Notes under the pieces: generated by a model
Told to the model about the DNA's origin: nothing
Databases searched by the model: none
The model's input: the letters and a program-made list of their open reading frames with translations, nothing else
Translations under genes and position numbers: made by a program
Assembly: GCA_038258185.1 (NCBI GenBank)
Contig: JBBSQD010000038.1
Span: 1 to 31,344, forward strand
Length of the DNA stretch: 31,344 bases
From: JAIOHN01 sp038258185
Lineage (GTDB): Bacteria > Chloroflexota > Anaerolineae > Aggregatilineales > Phototrophicaceae
Direction of reading: 5' to 3'
Part shown: in pieces, positions 15,601 through 22,839 of the stretch
How positions within the stretch are numbered: position 1 is the first letter of the stretch
Layout: every line of letters begins with the position of its first letter

Positions 15601-17553
15601 TTATACCTGCGGCTGGCGGATAAAACGCTGCTGCCATAATTCCAGTGTGAGCAGGCGGAAGATCACTTCGGTATGGCGGGCGTGGCCGCTGAAGTGCGCG
15701 GTCAGCAGTTTGTCGAGTTCGGTGGGATTAAATAACTCGCGCACGGATGCCCCCGGGTCGCGCAGCACGTCCTGAATTTTCCCGGCGAGATCACCCTCGA
15801 ACCAGTTCATGATCGGTGTGCTGAAAGGCTGCTTGGGGCGTTCGAGCGCGAAGGTCGGCAGGTAGGGACGCAGCGCCTCACGCAGCACATATTTGTTGCT
15901 TTTCATGCGGATTTCCGGCGGGATGCGCGCGGCAAAATCCAGCAGGACGGGGTCGAAGAATGGCACACGTGCTTCGAGTGAATGCGCCATCGCGGTTTTA
16001 TCCTGCGAGAGCAGCGCGTTACCGGTGAGCCATGTATTGATGACCAGCGCCTGCGCGGTGTTAAAGGGATCGTCGCGCCAGCTTTGGGCGACAATGCTGC
16101 TGTAGGTGCGCTCACGATGGTGGGCCTGCTGCCACGCCGCGTGTAAATCCGGGCCGTAGAGGCGGCGGCGCAGGCTGTCGCTGAAGACCAGACCATCAAA
16201 CGACTGCATCCGCAGCAGCGCCTCGTCACGTGGTAGCAGGGCATGACGTACACGGGGCAGATAGGTGGGCAGGGCGCCGATGTAACGATAACGCTTCATG
16301 GCGGGATAAGCTGCTTCAAGCGCACCCAAGGGGCCGCTGAACGGCGCGAACAGACTCCAACGGGCTTGCCGCGCCAGCATCTGCGGGATGTTGTGGTGAT
16401 GCGGATAACCGCCAAAAAGCTCATCTCCACCTAAGCCAGTGAGCACGACTTTGACCTGCTTAGCAGTCATCTCCGAGAGCAGCAGCAGCGAAATAGCTGA
16501 TGGATTGGCATTCGGCTCGTCGTGATAATAGACGTAATCCTCAAAGCCAGCCCACCAGTCCGCCGCGCTGATGACGCGCTCGTGATGCTCCGTCTCAAAA
16601 TGCTGAGCGATGCGCCGCGCCTGAGACAGTTCGTTGTCGGGCACATCCATGTCATAGCCGATGGTGTAGGTTTTGATGCGGCCACCGGCTTCCTGAGCCA
16701 TCAGGGCCAGCACTGCTGCGGAGTCGATGCCGCCGCTGAGGAACAGCCCCAGCGGTACATCACTGCGCAGATGGATGTGGACGGAATCGGCCAGCAGAGA
16801 ACGGGCGGTTTTGATGATGTCTACTTCGTTGCCCTCACCCCCCGGCCCCCTCTCCCCATTTGGTAGAGGGGGAGATTTGCCGAATTGCCAGTAAGGATGC
16901 AGATGCGGCGGGCTGTTTTTCTCGACCACGCAGGCGTGACCCGGAGGTAAGCGGCGCACTCCCGCAAACAGCGTTTCCGCGCCGATCATGTAGCCGAAGC
17001 TGAGATAGGTATCCAGCACATCGAGATTCAGGCGGTGCGGTGTGTCGGAGTCGGCAAAGAGCGCTTTGACCTCACTGGCGAAAGACAGCTTACCGTCATG
17101 CTCATGTAAATACAGCGGCTTCATGCCGATGTGATCGACTGCGAGTATCAGTCGTTCAGCGTTGCTGTCCCACAGGGCGAAGCCGTACATGCCGCGCAGA
17201 TGGGTGAGAAAATCCAGCCCGTGCTGCTCGTAAAGGTGAATGAGGGTTTCGCCATCGCCTTCGGTATGGAAGTGATGTCCCTGCTCGATGAGGGTCGCGC
17301 GGAGTTCGCGGTAATTGTAGATCTCGCCATTGAAGACCAGCGCAATGCTGCGGTCTTCATTGAACAGCGGCTGATCGCTGCCGTCGACATCAATGATGCT
17401 GAGGCGGCGCATTCCCAGGCCGACGTTGGGTGTGGCGTAGAAGCCATCTCCATCCGGGCCACGGTGGGCGATGCGTTGGCTCATGCGCCAGACAGTTTCC
17501 TGCTCGACGCGTCCATGCTGACTGAGGTCGATGATGCCACAAATTCCGCACAT
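15601..17553 (-). CDS. asnB: Asparagine synthase (glutamine-hydrolysing)
   Basis: A 650-residue class II amidotransferase. The N-terminus MCGICGI exposes the catalytic Cys2. RLSIIDV, FNGEIYNYRELR and EGDGETLIHLY form the glutaminase site. The synthetase domain starts near residue 245 with the PP-loop SGGIDS (273-278). The reaction is ATP-dependent transfer of glutamine nitrogen to aspartate or a related acid. Residues about 226-241 (KSPPLPNGERGPGGEG) do not belong to the family: they are the translation of an interspersed palindromic repeat sitting in the interdomain linker, in frame. The ATG at 17553 is preceded by an extended -10 promoter at 17586. With no biosynthetic neighbours, free asparagine synthesis is the simplest role. 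Confidence 0.92.
   Translation of the reverse strand: MCGICGIIDLSQHGRVEQETVWRMSQRIAHRGPDGDGFYATPNVGLGMRRLSIIDVDGSDQPLFNEDRSIALVFNGEIYNYRELRATLIEQGHHFHTEGDGETLIHLYEQHGLDFLTHLRGMYGFALWDSNAERLILAVDHIGMKPLYLHEHDGKLSFASEVKALFADSDTPHRLNLDVLDTYLSFGYMIGAETLFAGVRRLPPGHACVVEKNSPPHLHPYWQFGKSPPLPNGERGPGGEGNEVDIIKTARSLLADSVHIHLRSDVPLGLFLSGGIDSAAVLALMAQEAGGRIKTYTIGYDMDVPDNELSQARRIAQHFETEHHERVISAADWWAGFEDYVYYHDEPNANPSAISLLLLSEMTAKQVKVVLTGLGGDELFGGYPHHHNIPQMLARQARWSLFAPFSGPLGALEAAYPAMKRYRYIGALPTYLPRVRHALLPRDEALLRMQSFDGLVFSDSLRRRLYGPDLHAAWQQAHHRERTYSSIVAQSWRDDPFNTAQALVINTWLTGNALLSQDKTAMAHSLEARVPFFDPVLLDFAARIPPEIRMKSNKYVLREALRPYLPTFALERPKQPFSTPIMNWFEGDLAGKIQDVLRDPGASVRELFNPTELDKLLTAHFSGHARHTEVIFRLLTLELWQQRFIRQPQV
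16832..16878 (+). repeat. G/C-rich interspersed palindromic repeat inside asnB
   Basis: The sequence begins CCCTCACCCCCCGG and contains the inverted arms CCCCCTCT (16846-16853) and AGAGGGGG (16865-16872) around an 11-nt loop. I recognise this as a widespread bacterial interspersed repeat type. Here it is translated in frame as a Pro/Gly-rich linker peptide between the two asparagine synthase domains. Confidence 0.8.
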
Positions 17554-17585
17554 GGGTTATTGATCCTCGTTTGATTCTGGCGGAT

Positions 17586-17594
17586 ATTATAGCA
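17586..17594 (-). promoter_or_regulatory. Extended -10 promoter of asnB
   Basis: Minus strand TGCTATAAT, a perfect extended -10, about 33 nt upstream of the asnB ATG. TTGACT lies only 13 nt upstream of the -10, too close for a standard -35. The same block (CCAAAYCTGCTATAATA) precedes the Uma2 gene at 19066. Confidence 0.65.
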
Positions 17595-17653
17595 GGTTTG
17601 GGTTAGTCAATCGTCGTGAGTCTCAAGTCGTTAGTCGCTGATCAAAAGATTCA

Positions 17654-17693
17654 ACGCAAAGACGCAAAGACGCAAAGTCGCTAAGACGCTAAG
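17654..17693 (+). repeat. Octamer tandem array (RCGCAAAG family)
   Basis: Five consecutive 8-nt units: ACGCAAAG three times, then TCGCTAAG and ACGCTAAG. This is the most regular array of the family in the window. It lies upstream of asnB, on the far side of its promoter. Confidence 0.9.
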
Positions 17694-17709
17694 TTTAAAT
17701 TGGTGTTTG

Positions 17710-17742
17710 TTGCCGCCGCTGCCGAGGGGGGTGCGGCGGCAA
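17710..17742. other. GC-rich inverted repeat
   Basis: TTGCCGCCGC and GCGGCGGCAA form a perfect 10-bp stem around a 13-nt loop. An overlapping pair, TGTTGCC/GGCAACA, extends outside it. No T-tract follows. The function is unknown. Confidence 0.6.
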
Positions 17743-17787
17743 TGGCAACAATAATCTATAGTTCAAAGTGCTGAGTCAAAGATAGAC

Positions 17788-17811
17788 CACGAAGGCACGG
17801 AGAACACAAAG
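17788..17811 (+). repeat. Second octamer-like repeat (CCACGAAG type)
   Basis: Three units of 8-9 nt: CCACGAAG, GCACGGAG and AACACAAAG. It is related in style to the RCGCAAAG arrays but distinct in sequence. Confidence 0.6.
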
Positions 17812-17898
17812 TATGAGTTTAGTATAGGGGATTTTGAGCGCTTCAGGGTGGACAGATGTCCGGTCATTTGTCCCGTTTTAGTCCACAGTTATTAGTTG

Positions 17899-17930
17899 CT
17901 GGTCTTTAGTCAAAAGATTCAAGGCGAAGG
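17899..17930 (+). repeat. 32-nt degenerate direct repeat, copy 1
   Basis: It starts CTGGTCTTTAGTCAAAAG and ends GCGAAGG. It aligns without gaps to 19198-19229 with most positions identical. Both copies end in a GCGAAG unit of the octamer family. Confidence 0.6.
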
Positions 17931-18013
17931 AAAAGTTTTCGTTGATAGGGATAAATCAGATCAATAATTGATGTACAAGCGTTAACGTATGAGTAAACAA
18001 GGAGGCTGGATGT

Positions 18014-18400
18014 ATGGCATCAAACAATGTTATTGATTTTAATTTATTTGATTTGTTGGTTGTTTTTAGTGAGTTGTTACCCATCACTGACGAGGAACTC
18101 AAAATCTATTTTCTGAGGTTTAAAACTGATGGAGCCTTAGTCGATCTGAGTTTTAATGTTTATGAGAAAAGTGTTGGGGTTATTCTCAATGGACATGGAG
18201 AGAAAATATCTACGCACCTGGAAGCAACGAATTGCAAATCTATCAGAGTTTTGGACGAGCGAAAAGGAATCATCGAAGTTTTGTGTGGTGAAAACGCAGA
18301 AAATAATTTGCGATGTCTGTTGATTTTAGATGAAAGTCCAAGTTTATCTATTTCTTACCCTCGAACCGATTTGGTTGAAATACCTTCTGTGGGTGGATGA
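18014..18400 (+). CDS. Hypothetical protein, AT-rich orphan
   Basis: A 128-residue protein that I do not recognise. It is soluble-looking, mixed alpha/beta, without membrane segments or cysteine pairs beyond scattered Cys. It has a strong ribosome site (AAGGAGG 8 nt before the ATG). Its base composition is clearly more AT-rich than the neighbouring genes, and it sits alone in a repeat-rich region with an inverted repeat just after its stop. Size and context recall small immunity-type or accessory proteins, but nothing in the sequence proves that. Confidence 0.65.
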   Translation: MASNNVIDFNLFDLLVVFSELLPITDEELKIYFLRFKTDGALVDLSFNVYEKSVGVILNGHGEKISTHLEATNCKSIRVLDERKGIIEVLCGENAENNLRCLLILDESPSLSISYPRTDLVEIPSVGG

Positions 18401-18401
18401 G

Positions 18402-18420
18402 GTAAAGAGAAAATCTTTAC
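18402..18420 (+). terminator. Hairpin after the orphan gene
   Basis: GTAAAGA-GAAAA-TCTTTAC is a perfect 7-bp stem with a 5-nt loop that begins 2 nt after the stop codon at 18400. It lacks a T-tract, so intrinsic termination is uncertain. Confidence 0.4.
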
Positions 18421-18459
18421 TGGTTACAGTTCACGCTTCTCTGTTTAGAGTACAGGAAC

Positions 18460-19041
18460 TTAAGTAATGATAGTGTGCAGGGCGATTTGAAAGCCGGCGA
18501 GGATGGTTTCACCGTTGAGCAGGCCATCCACACTGATGTGTGTAATCTGGTCGCTGCCGTGATGGTGGACGGCGGCGGTGCCTTGCTGGGGATCAATCAC
18601 CCAGATTAAGCGGACACCATCCTCAAGATAGCGCTGGACTTTGCTGTTGACGCTGGAAAAGCGATCTGTAGGGGAAACGACTTCCACGACCAGATCAGGC
18701 ACGAGAATAAAGGGTTTTTCGCGCCAGTCGGGCATTTGTGAGGTGTAAGCCGCAAGCCGGTCAGCCGTGAAAAACATAATATCCGGTACGCGGGAACCTT
18801 TTACCCAGTTGGCATCATCAGCGGTGAGGACAAACGGCGCTTCGATAAACGCTTCACCAATCGTATTCACTTTGAGATAAGTGCGCAGCTCAAAAAACAG
18901 ATTGCCGGACACACGTGCCGAACCGGATGCCTGAGGACTCACGGGGATCACTTCTCCGTCGATATATTCAAACGGGCCCTGGTTGCTGTAGCGTTCCATG
19001 AAATCTTCAAGCGGGATACCTGCATACGTTTGAGTTGCCAT
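18460..19041 (-). CDS. Uma2-family (DUF820) restriction-endonuclease-like protein
   Basis: A 193-residue protein from the ATG at 19041. The open frame extends 28 codons upstream, but that stretch contains the promoter, so the longer start is rejected. Uma2 features are: FEYIDGE (24-30), RVPDIMFF (84-91), VPDLVVEVVSPTDR (114-127), K134 in VNSKVQRYLEDG and the WVIDP strand. The family has a PD-(D/E)XK-like fold, is often multicopy and has no settled function. GGATAA precedes the ATG. The promoter block is shared with asnB, and RCGCAAAG repeats lie upstream. Confidence 0.9.
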   Translation of the reverse strand: MATQTYAGIPLEDFMERYSNQGPFEYIDGEVIPVSPQASGSARVSGNLFFELRTYLKVNTIGEAFIEAPFVLTADDANWVKGSRVPDIMFFTADRLAAYTSQMPDWREKPFILVPDLVVEVVSPTDRFSSVNSKVQRYLEDGVRLIWVIDPQQGTAAVHHHGSDQITHISVDGLLNGETILAGFQIALHTIIT

Positions 19042-19065
19042 GACTTTATCCAGATAGTTTCGATT

Positions 19066-19074
19066 ATTATAGCA
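19066..19074 (-). promoter_or_regulatory. Extended -10 promoter of the Uma2 gene
   Basis: Minus strand TGCTATAAT, 25 nt upstream of the ATG at 19041, giving a very short leader. It is identical to the asnB -10 and embedded in the same CCAAAYCTGCTATAATA block. This placement decides the start codon. Confidence 0.65.
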
Positions 19075-19124
19075 GATTTGGGTGTTGGTTTGCTGCTGGG
19101 TAATGGGTAGAAAGTGCTGATTCA

Positions 19125-19140
19125 ACGCGAAGACGCAAAG
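19125..19140 (+). repeat. Octamer repeat, two units
   Basis: ACGCGAAG followed by ACGCAAAG. The following bases (AAGTTTAGATTGGTG-type) also match those following the array at 17654-17693, so the homology extends beyond the octamers. Confidence 0.75.
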
Positions 19141-19197
19141 TTTAGATTGGTGGTTTGTGGCTAAGTATAGAAGTCCTGGGGCAAGAGACAGTATCCA

Positions 19198-19229
19198 CTG
19201 GTTTTTAGTGAAAAGCTTTCACGCGAAGG
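19198..19229 (+). repeat. 32-nt degenerate direct repeat, copy 2
   Basis: CTGGTTTTTAGTGAAAAG at the start and ACGCGAAGG at the end; it aligns with 17899-17930. It lies 23 nt beyond the stop of the histidine kinase gene. Confidence 0.6.
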
Positions 19230-19252
19230 TTTAAGGTGGCTTGATGGGAGGC

Positions 19253-20893
19253 TTAAGCCAGGGCGGCGGAGATGTGTGGAAGGGAGATGATAAATTGAGT
19301 ACCGTGGCCGGGTTCACTGTAGAATTCGATCTGGCCTTCCAGCGCTTCGACGGCGCGTTTGACGATGGCTAATCCCAGGCCGGTGCCGGTGACACTGCCC
19401 ACATTGCTGGCGCGATGAAAATCCTCGAACAGCCTGATCTGGTCTTTCAACGGGATGCCAATGCCTTCATCCTGTATGGTGACCTTCAAAGCCTGTGAAT
19501 CACAATAGACAATACACAAAACCGGGCTGGATGCAGGTGAATATTTGAGCGCGTTGGATAGCAGGTTGATGAAAACCTTTTGCATCAGGCCCATATCGAG
19601 CAGCACGACATCGAGTGTTCCCTCATAGAGGATGTCGATGGGGCGGTGATCGGGATAGGTCATCTGCATTTCATCGACTATCTGCGAAAAGAACTGCGAA
19701 ACTTCAATCCGCGTCGGTTCAGGCATGTAGCCCACAATGTCGGATTTACTGATAAAAGTGACATCGTCAATGAGGAGGTTGAGGCGATCAATCTGTTTTT
19801 CAATTTTTTGCAAACGGTTGATGAAATCTTCTTCTGTGAAGTGATGAAATTTGTGACGGAGCAGGCTGGTGGAGGCCATGATTACCGACATGGGGGTGCG
19901 AAACTCATGCGACACGGTGGAGACAAAATCCGACTTTATGGCATTGAGATGTTTTTCGCGCTCCAGCGCTTCTTCCAGTTCATCCTGCTGGAGTTTGCGC
20001 TGGGTGTAATCCTCAATCGTAAACACCACCTGGCTGACCTCACCAGCATCATCGAGGATAGGTGCGCCATTGATGGCGAGAAACAGGCGGCGGCCATCCG
20101 GCCAATCAATGGCATGGCGCACATCCCAGACGGCGGCTTTGGTCTGCATTACGCGGACAAAAGGCTGTTTCTCATCCGGCCAGGGACTGCCATCATATTC
20201 TGTATGTTTCCAGGCGGGGGCGTTATACGTCCGTGAGGTGATGGTATCCCGCGTGAGGCCCATAATTTCCTCAGCACGGGGGTTGGCATAGGTAATCTGG
20301 CCCGTTTTGTCGACCACCAGAATGCCAGAGGGGCTGGTTCTGGTGATGGATTGCAGCAGATCGCGCTCGTTTTTGAGCATTTCCGCAACCTGGCGGCGTT
20401 CGGTGATATCGCGCGAGATGGTCACCAGCTTGATGACCTGCCGATTTTCATCAAAGACTGGCACGGTTAGCGTTTCCAGCCAGACGTAGCTGCCATTCTT
20501 ACAGTGGAAGCGATAGGTTGTATTGGTCAGTTGCTGCCCAACCAGCGATGCCTGATGGTTGGCGTGGATTTGCGTGATGTCGTCTGGATGAAAATAGTGA
20601 TAAGGGTTGGTGCCGATCAATTCTTGTGGGGTGTAACCGGCAATATTATAGATGGATGGGCTGACATAGGCATAAGTCGAATCCGGTTCATGGATGCAGA
20701 TTAAATCGGCAGCGTTTTCGGTCAGTAATCTAAGCAAATACCCCTGTTCGATCCAGTCCGTGTCCACCTGGCGGGTAAGGGTTTCATCAGTGGTGATCAA
20801 ACATTCCAGGCACTGATCCAGCGACAGATTTTTGCGCATTGCCAGATTTTCAAGTTTTTGAATAAGCTGATCATTAATTTCAACGTGGGCCAT
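19253..20893 (-). CDS. PAS-PAS sensor histidine kinase
   Basis: A 546-residue protein without membrane segments, so probably a cytoplasmic sensor. Residues 1-36 look like a ribbon-helix-helix segment (VEINDQLIQKLENLAMRKN, then SLDQCLECLI). PAS1 covers about 52-167 and ends in the PAC motif ISRDITERR. PAS2 covers about 178-299. The dimerisation domain has the phospho-acceptor H329 (VSHEFRTP). The catalytic domain has the N box (FINLLSNALKYSP), G1 DEGIGI (475-480) and G2 GTGLGLAI (503-510). No response regulator is encoded within the window, so it is an orphan kinase. The ATG is at 20893; the AT-rich upstream region has several TATAAT-like boxes. Confidence 0.93.
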   Translation of the reverse strand: MAHVEINDQLIQKLENLAMRKNLSLDQCLECLITTDETLTRQVDTDWIEQGYLLRLLTENAADLICIHEPDSTYAYVSPSIYNIAGYTPQELIGTNPYHYFHPDDITQIHANHQASLVGQQLTNTTYRFHCKNGSYVWLETLTVPVFDENRQVIKLVTISRDITERRQVAEMLKNERDLLQSITRTSPSGILVVDKTGQITYANPRAEEIMGLTRDTITSRTYNAPAWKHTEYDGSPWPDEKQPFVRVMQTKAAVWDVRHAIDWPDGRRLFLAINGAPILDDAGEVSQVVFTIEDYTQRKLQQDELEEALEREKHLNAIKSDFVSTVSHEFRTPMSVIMASTSLLRHKFHHFTEEDFINRLQKIEKQIDRLNLLIDDVTFISKSDIVGYMPEPTRIEVSQFFSQIVDEMQMTYPDHRPIDILYEGTLDVVLLDMGLMQKVFINLLSNALKYSPASSPVLCIVYCDSQALKVTIQDEGIGIPLKDQIRLFEDFHRASNVGSVTGTGLGLAIVKRAVEALEGQIEFYSEPGHGTQFIISLPHISAALA

Positions 20894-21077
20894 TATGTGT
20901 TTAAATCCATTAGTGGATCATTTTCTTATCACAGTGAATATTATAATTATAACGATTATACGGTTTTTATGAATTAAAAATAAATGTATAGCTAAAAATG
21001 CTTTTCGTGTGGCATCCATAAAGGCTGCTGCCACTTCTTTTATGGACTGACAGAATTCATCAGCTGGGGCGGATTTA

Positions 21078-21086
21078 TGCTACAAT
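21078..21086 (+). promoter_or_regulatory. Extended -10 promoter of gatB
   Basis: TGCTACAAT, 42 nt before the gatB ATG. No good -35 lies 17 nt upstream (CATCAG). The extended -10 style agrees with the other promoters in the window. Confidence 0.5.
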
Positions 21087-21128
21087 CGCTGCCATGATGA
21101 GTCTCAATATACAACAGGACAGGCATCC

Positions 21129-22583
21129 ATGAGCGATTGGAAAGCAATTATCGGACTGGAAGTTCATGCGGAGCTGATTACCCACAGCAAGATGTTCAGT
21201 TCTTGCCCGGTGGTGGACAGTGTGACCGTGCCGCCTAACACTGCGGTTGACCCGGTTTCGCTGGGGCTGCCGGGGACGTTGCCAGTGATCAACCAGAAGG
21301 CGATTGAAATGGGTCTGATGGTCGGGCTGGCGCTGAACTGTGAAATCCCGGAGATTAATCAGTTTGCGCGCAAAAGTTATTTTTATCCCGATCTGCCCAA
21401 AGGCTATCAGATCAGCCAGTATGACCGTCCACTGGCGATTAACGGTTATCTCGACCTGGACACAGAAGATGGCGGCACCAAACGCATCCGTGTGCGGCGC
21501 GCGCATCTGGAAGAGGATACGGGTAAGTCGGTGCATGTGGGGAATGCCAGCCTGATTGATTACAATCGCGCCGGGGTGCCGCTGCTGGAAATTGTGACCG
21601 AGCCGGATATCAACAGCGCGGAAGAAGCCGAAGCCTACGCACGGACGTTGCGGGCGATTCTGGTGTACCTGGGTGTCAATGACGGCGATATGTCGAAGGG
21701 TGTGCTGCGTGTTGAGCCGAATATCAGCGTGATGCACAAGGATGACACTGAATATCGCACACGTACCGAGATCAAGAATCTGAACAGCATCCGCAATCTG
21801 TATCGCGCCAGTGCTTACGAGATTGACCGACACATCAAAACGTGGGAACGTGGCGACGAGATCAAACAGGCGACGATGGGTTGGGACGAGCAAAAACAGA
21901 GGACAGTGGTGCAGCGCTATAAAGAACGCGCCGACGAATACCGTTATTTCCCGGAGCCCGATCTGCCGATCGTGGAGATCAGCCGCGCGTGGGTGACGGA
22001 AATACAGGCCAAATTACCGGAACTGCCGGTGGCGAAACGTCAGCGCTTTATCGAGGAATACGGCCTGAGTGATTATGATGCGGCGCAACTGGTCGCGGAT
22101 CGCAGTATCGCACATTATTATGAAGCGGTGCTGGCAGAGGGTGCCGACCCGAAAACCACGGCCAACTGGATTTTAGGCGGTCTGTTCACGCTGATGAACG
22201 CCAACAACCTCAGCCGCGAGGAAATTGAGCAGACCAAGATCAGCGCGAAACAGTTTGCTGAACTGGTGGTGCTGGTGGACAGCGGCAAGCTCAACAAAGG
22301 CAGCGCGACAACGGTGCTGAATGCCATGTGGGACAGCGGCGCGAGTGCAGCGAAAATTGTCGAGGAGCAGGGGCTGGCTCAGGTGTCTGATAGTGGCGTG
22401 ATCGGCACGACGATTGCGCAGGTGCTGGCCGATAATGCAAGCATGGTCGAGTCGTACCTGGGCGGTAACGAGAAAATCCTGGGGGCGCTGATGGGCAAGG
22501 CGATGGGCGCACTAAAGGGCAAAGGCGATCCGCAGGTGGTGCGGCAATTGCTGCAGGAACAGATCGAAACGCTGAAAAATTAA
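21129..22583 (+). CDS. gatB: Aspartyl/glutamyl-tRNA(Asn/Gln) amidotransferase subunit B
   Basis: A 484-residue protein of normal GatB length. It begins SDWKAIIGLEVHAEL and carries the family blocks SRGLPGTLPVINQKA-like (here SLGLPGTLPVINQKA), KSYFYPDLPKGYQISQYDRP, RAHLEEDTGKSVH, DYNRAGVPLLEIVTEPD and RTEIKNLNS. The C-terminal YqeY-like domain ends in GKGDPQVVRQLLQEQIETL. GatB forms the GatCAB complex that amidates misacylated Glu-tRNA(Gln) or Asp-tRNA(Asn) in the cytoplasm. gatA and gatC are not adjacent. A clear terminator follows at 22591. Confidence 0.97.
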   Translation: MSDWKAIIGLEVHAELITHSKMFSSCPVVDSVTVPPNTAVDPVSLGLPGTLPVINQKAIEMGLMVGLALNCEIPEINQFARKSYFYPDLPKGYQISQYDRPLAINGYLDLDTEDGGTKRIRVRRAHLEEDTGKSVHVGNASLIDYNRAGVPLLEIVTEPDINSAEEAEAYARTLRAILVYLGVNDGDMSKGVLRVEPNISVMHKDDTEYRTRTEIKNLNSIRNLYRASAYEIDRHIKTWERGDEIKQATMGWDEQKQRTVVQRYKERADEYRYFPEPDLPIVEISRAWVTEIQAKLPELPVAKRQRFIEEYGLSDYDAAQLVADRSIAHYYEAVLAEGADPKTTANWILGGLFTLMNANNLSREEIEQTKISAKQFAELVVLVDSGKLNKGSATTVLNAMWDSGASAAKIVEEQGLAQVSDSGVIGTTIAQVLADNASMVESYLGGNEKILGALMGKAMGALKGKGDPQVVRQLLQEQIETLKN

Positions 22584-22590
22584 CCTCTGG

Positions 22591-22615
22591 AGGGGCGTGA
22601 ATCGCCCCTTATTTT
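22591..22615 (+). terminator. Intrinsic terminator of gatB
   Basis: AGGGGCG-TGAAT-CGCCCCT forms a perfect 7-bp stem with a 5-nt loop, followed by TATTTT. It starts 7 nt after the gatB stop codon. Confidence 0.85.
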
Positions 22616-22647
22616 CTGGGGGTTTTTAGAACAAATAGGCTATTTTG

Positions 22648-22656
22648 TGGTATAAT
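22648..22656 (+). promoter_or_regulatory. Extended -10 promoter of ssb
   Basis: TGGTATAAT with a moderate TAGAAC 18 nt upstream. It lies just downstream of the gatB terminator and would give ssb a leader of about 220 nt containing the 83-nt palindromic element. Confidence 0.6.
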
Positions 22657-22711
22657 AAGGGACTGTGAATTTTACGGATGAATTTTGCAGTTGAGGTGAT
22701 TGTGTTATAAC

Positions 22712-22794
22712 TTAGAACCTATCCCCCAAGCAGAATTTATTGCAGGGACATGGCATGCCATGTCCGTACAGTCGAATTTGCGGATAGATACTAA
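22712..22794 (+). repeat. 83-nt palindromic element, copy 2
   Basis: It begins TTAGAACCTATCC and ends GGATAGATACTAA, near-perfect terminal inverted repeats. The central 20-nt palindrome is GGACATGGCATGCCATGTCC (22746-22765). It matches copy 1 (10222-10304) in reverse orientation: arm lengths 34/20/29 here versus 30/20/33 there. Differences in the core are compensated in both arms. Confidence 0.8.
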
Positions 22795-22839
22795 ACCTCA
22801 GCAGCAAACACTGTCGTTTAACTATATAAAAGCACTATT

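Larger units (their letters stand above)
17554..18013. other. 460-nt non-coding region rich in repeats
   Basis: No credible gene was found here. In order it holds: the asnB leader and extended -10 promoter (17586-17594), the octamer array (17654-17693), a strong GC-rich inverted repeat (17710-17742), a second octamer-like array (17788-17811), a stretch with GTGGACAGATGTCC and TTTGTCCC resembling the worn end of an insertion element (about 17850-17885), a degenerate repeat (17899-17930), and the GGAGG ribosome site of the gene at 18014. Confidence 0.75.

Noticed and set aside
17654..17693. CRISPR array
   Set aside because: The units are 8 nt and contiguous, with no spacers and no cas genes; this is a tandem repeat.
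17850..17885. Intact insertion sequence
   Set aside because: The GTGGACAGATGTCC and TTTGTCCC stretch looks like a worn element end, but no transposase, partner end or target duplication was found.
19042..19125. N-terminal extension of the Uma2 protein
   Set aside because: The 28 extra codons contain the TGCTATAAT promoter and part of the repeat; the family N-terminus begins at the ATG at 19041.
19580..20236. Plus-strand 218-residue open frame
   Set aside because: Antisense to the histidine kinase, which has full domain support.
21075..21893. Minus-strand 272-residue open frame
   Set aside because: Antisense to the well-supported gatB and overlapping its promoter; its composition is His/Arg-rich as expected for a shadow frame.
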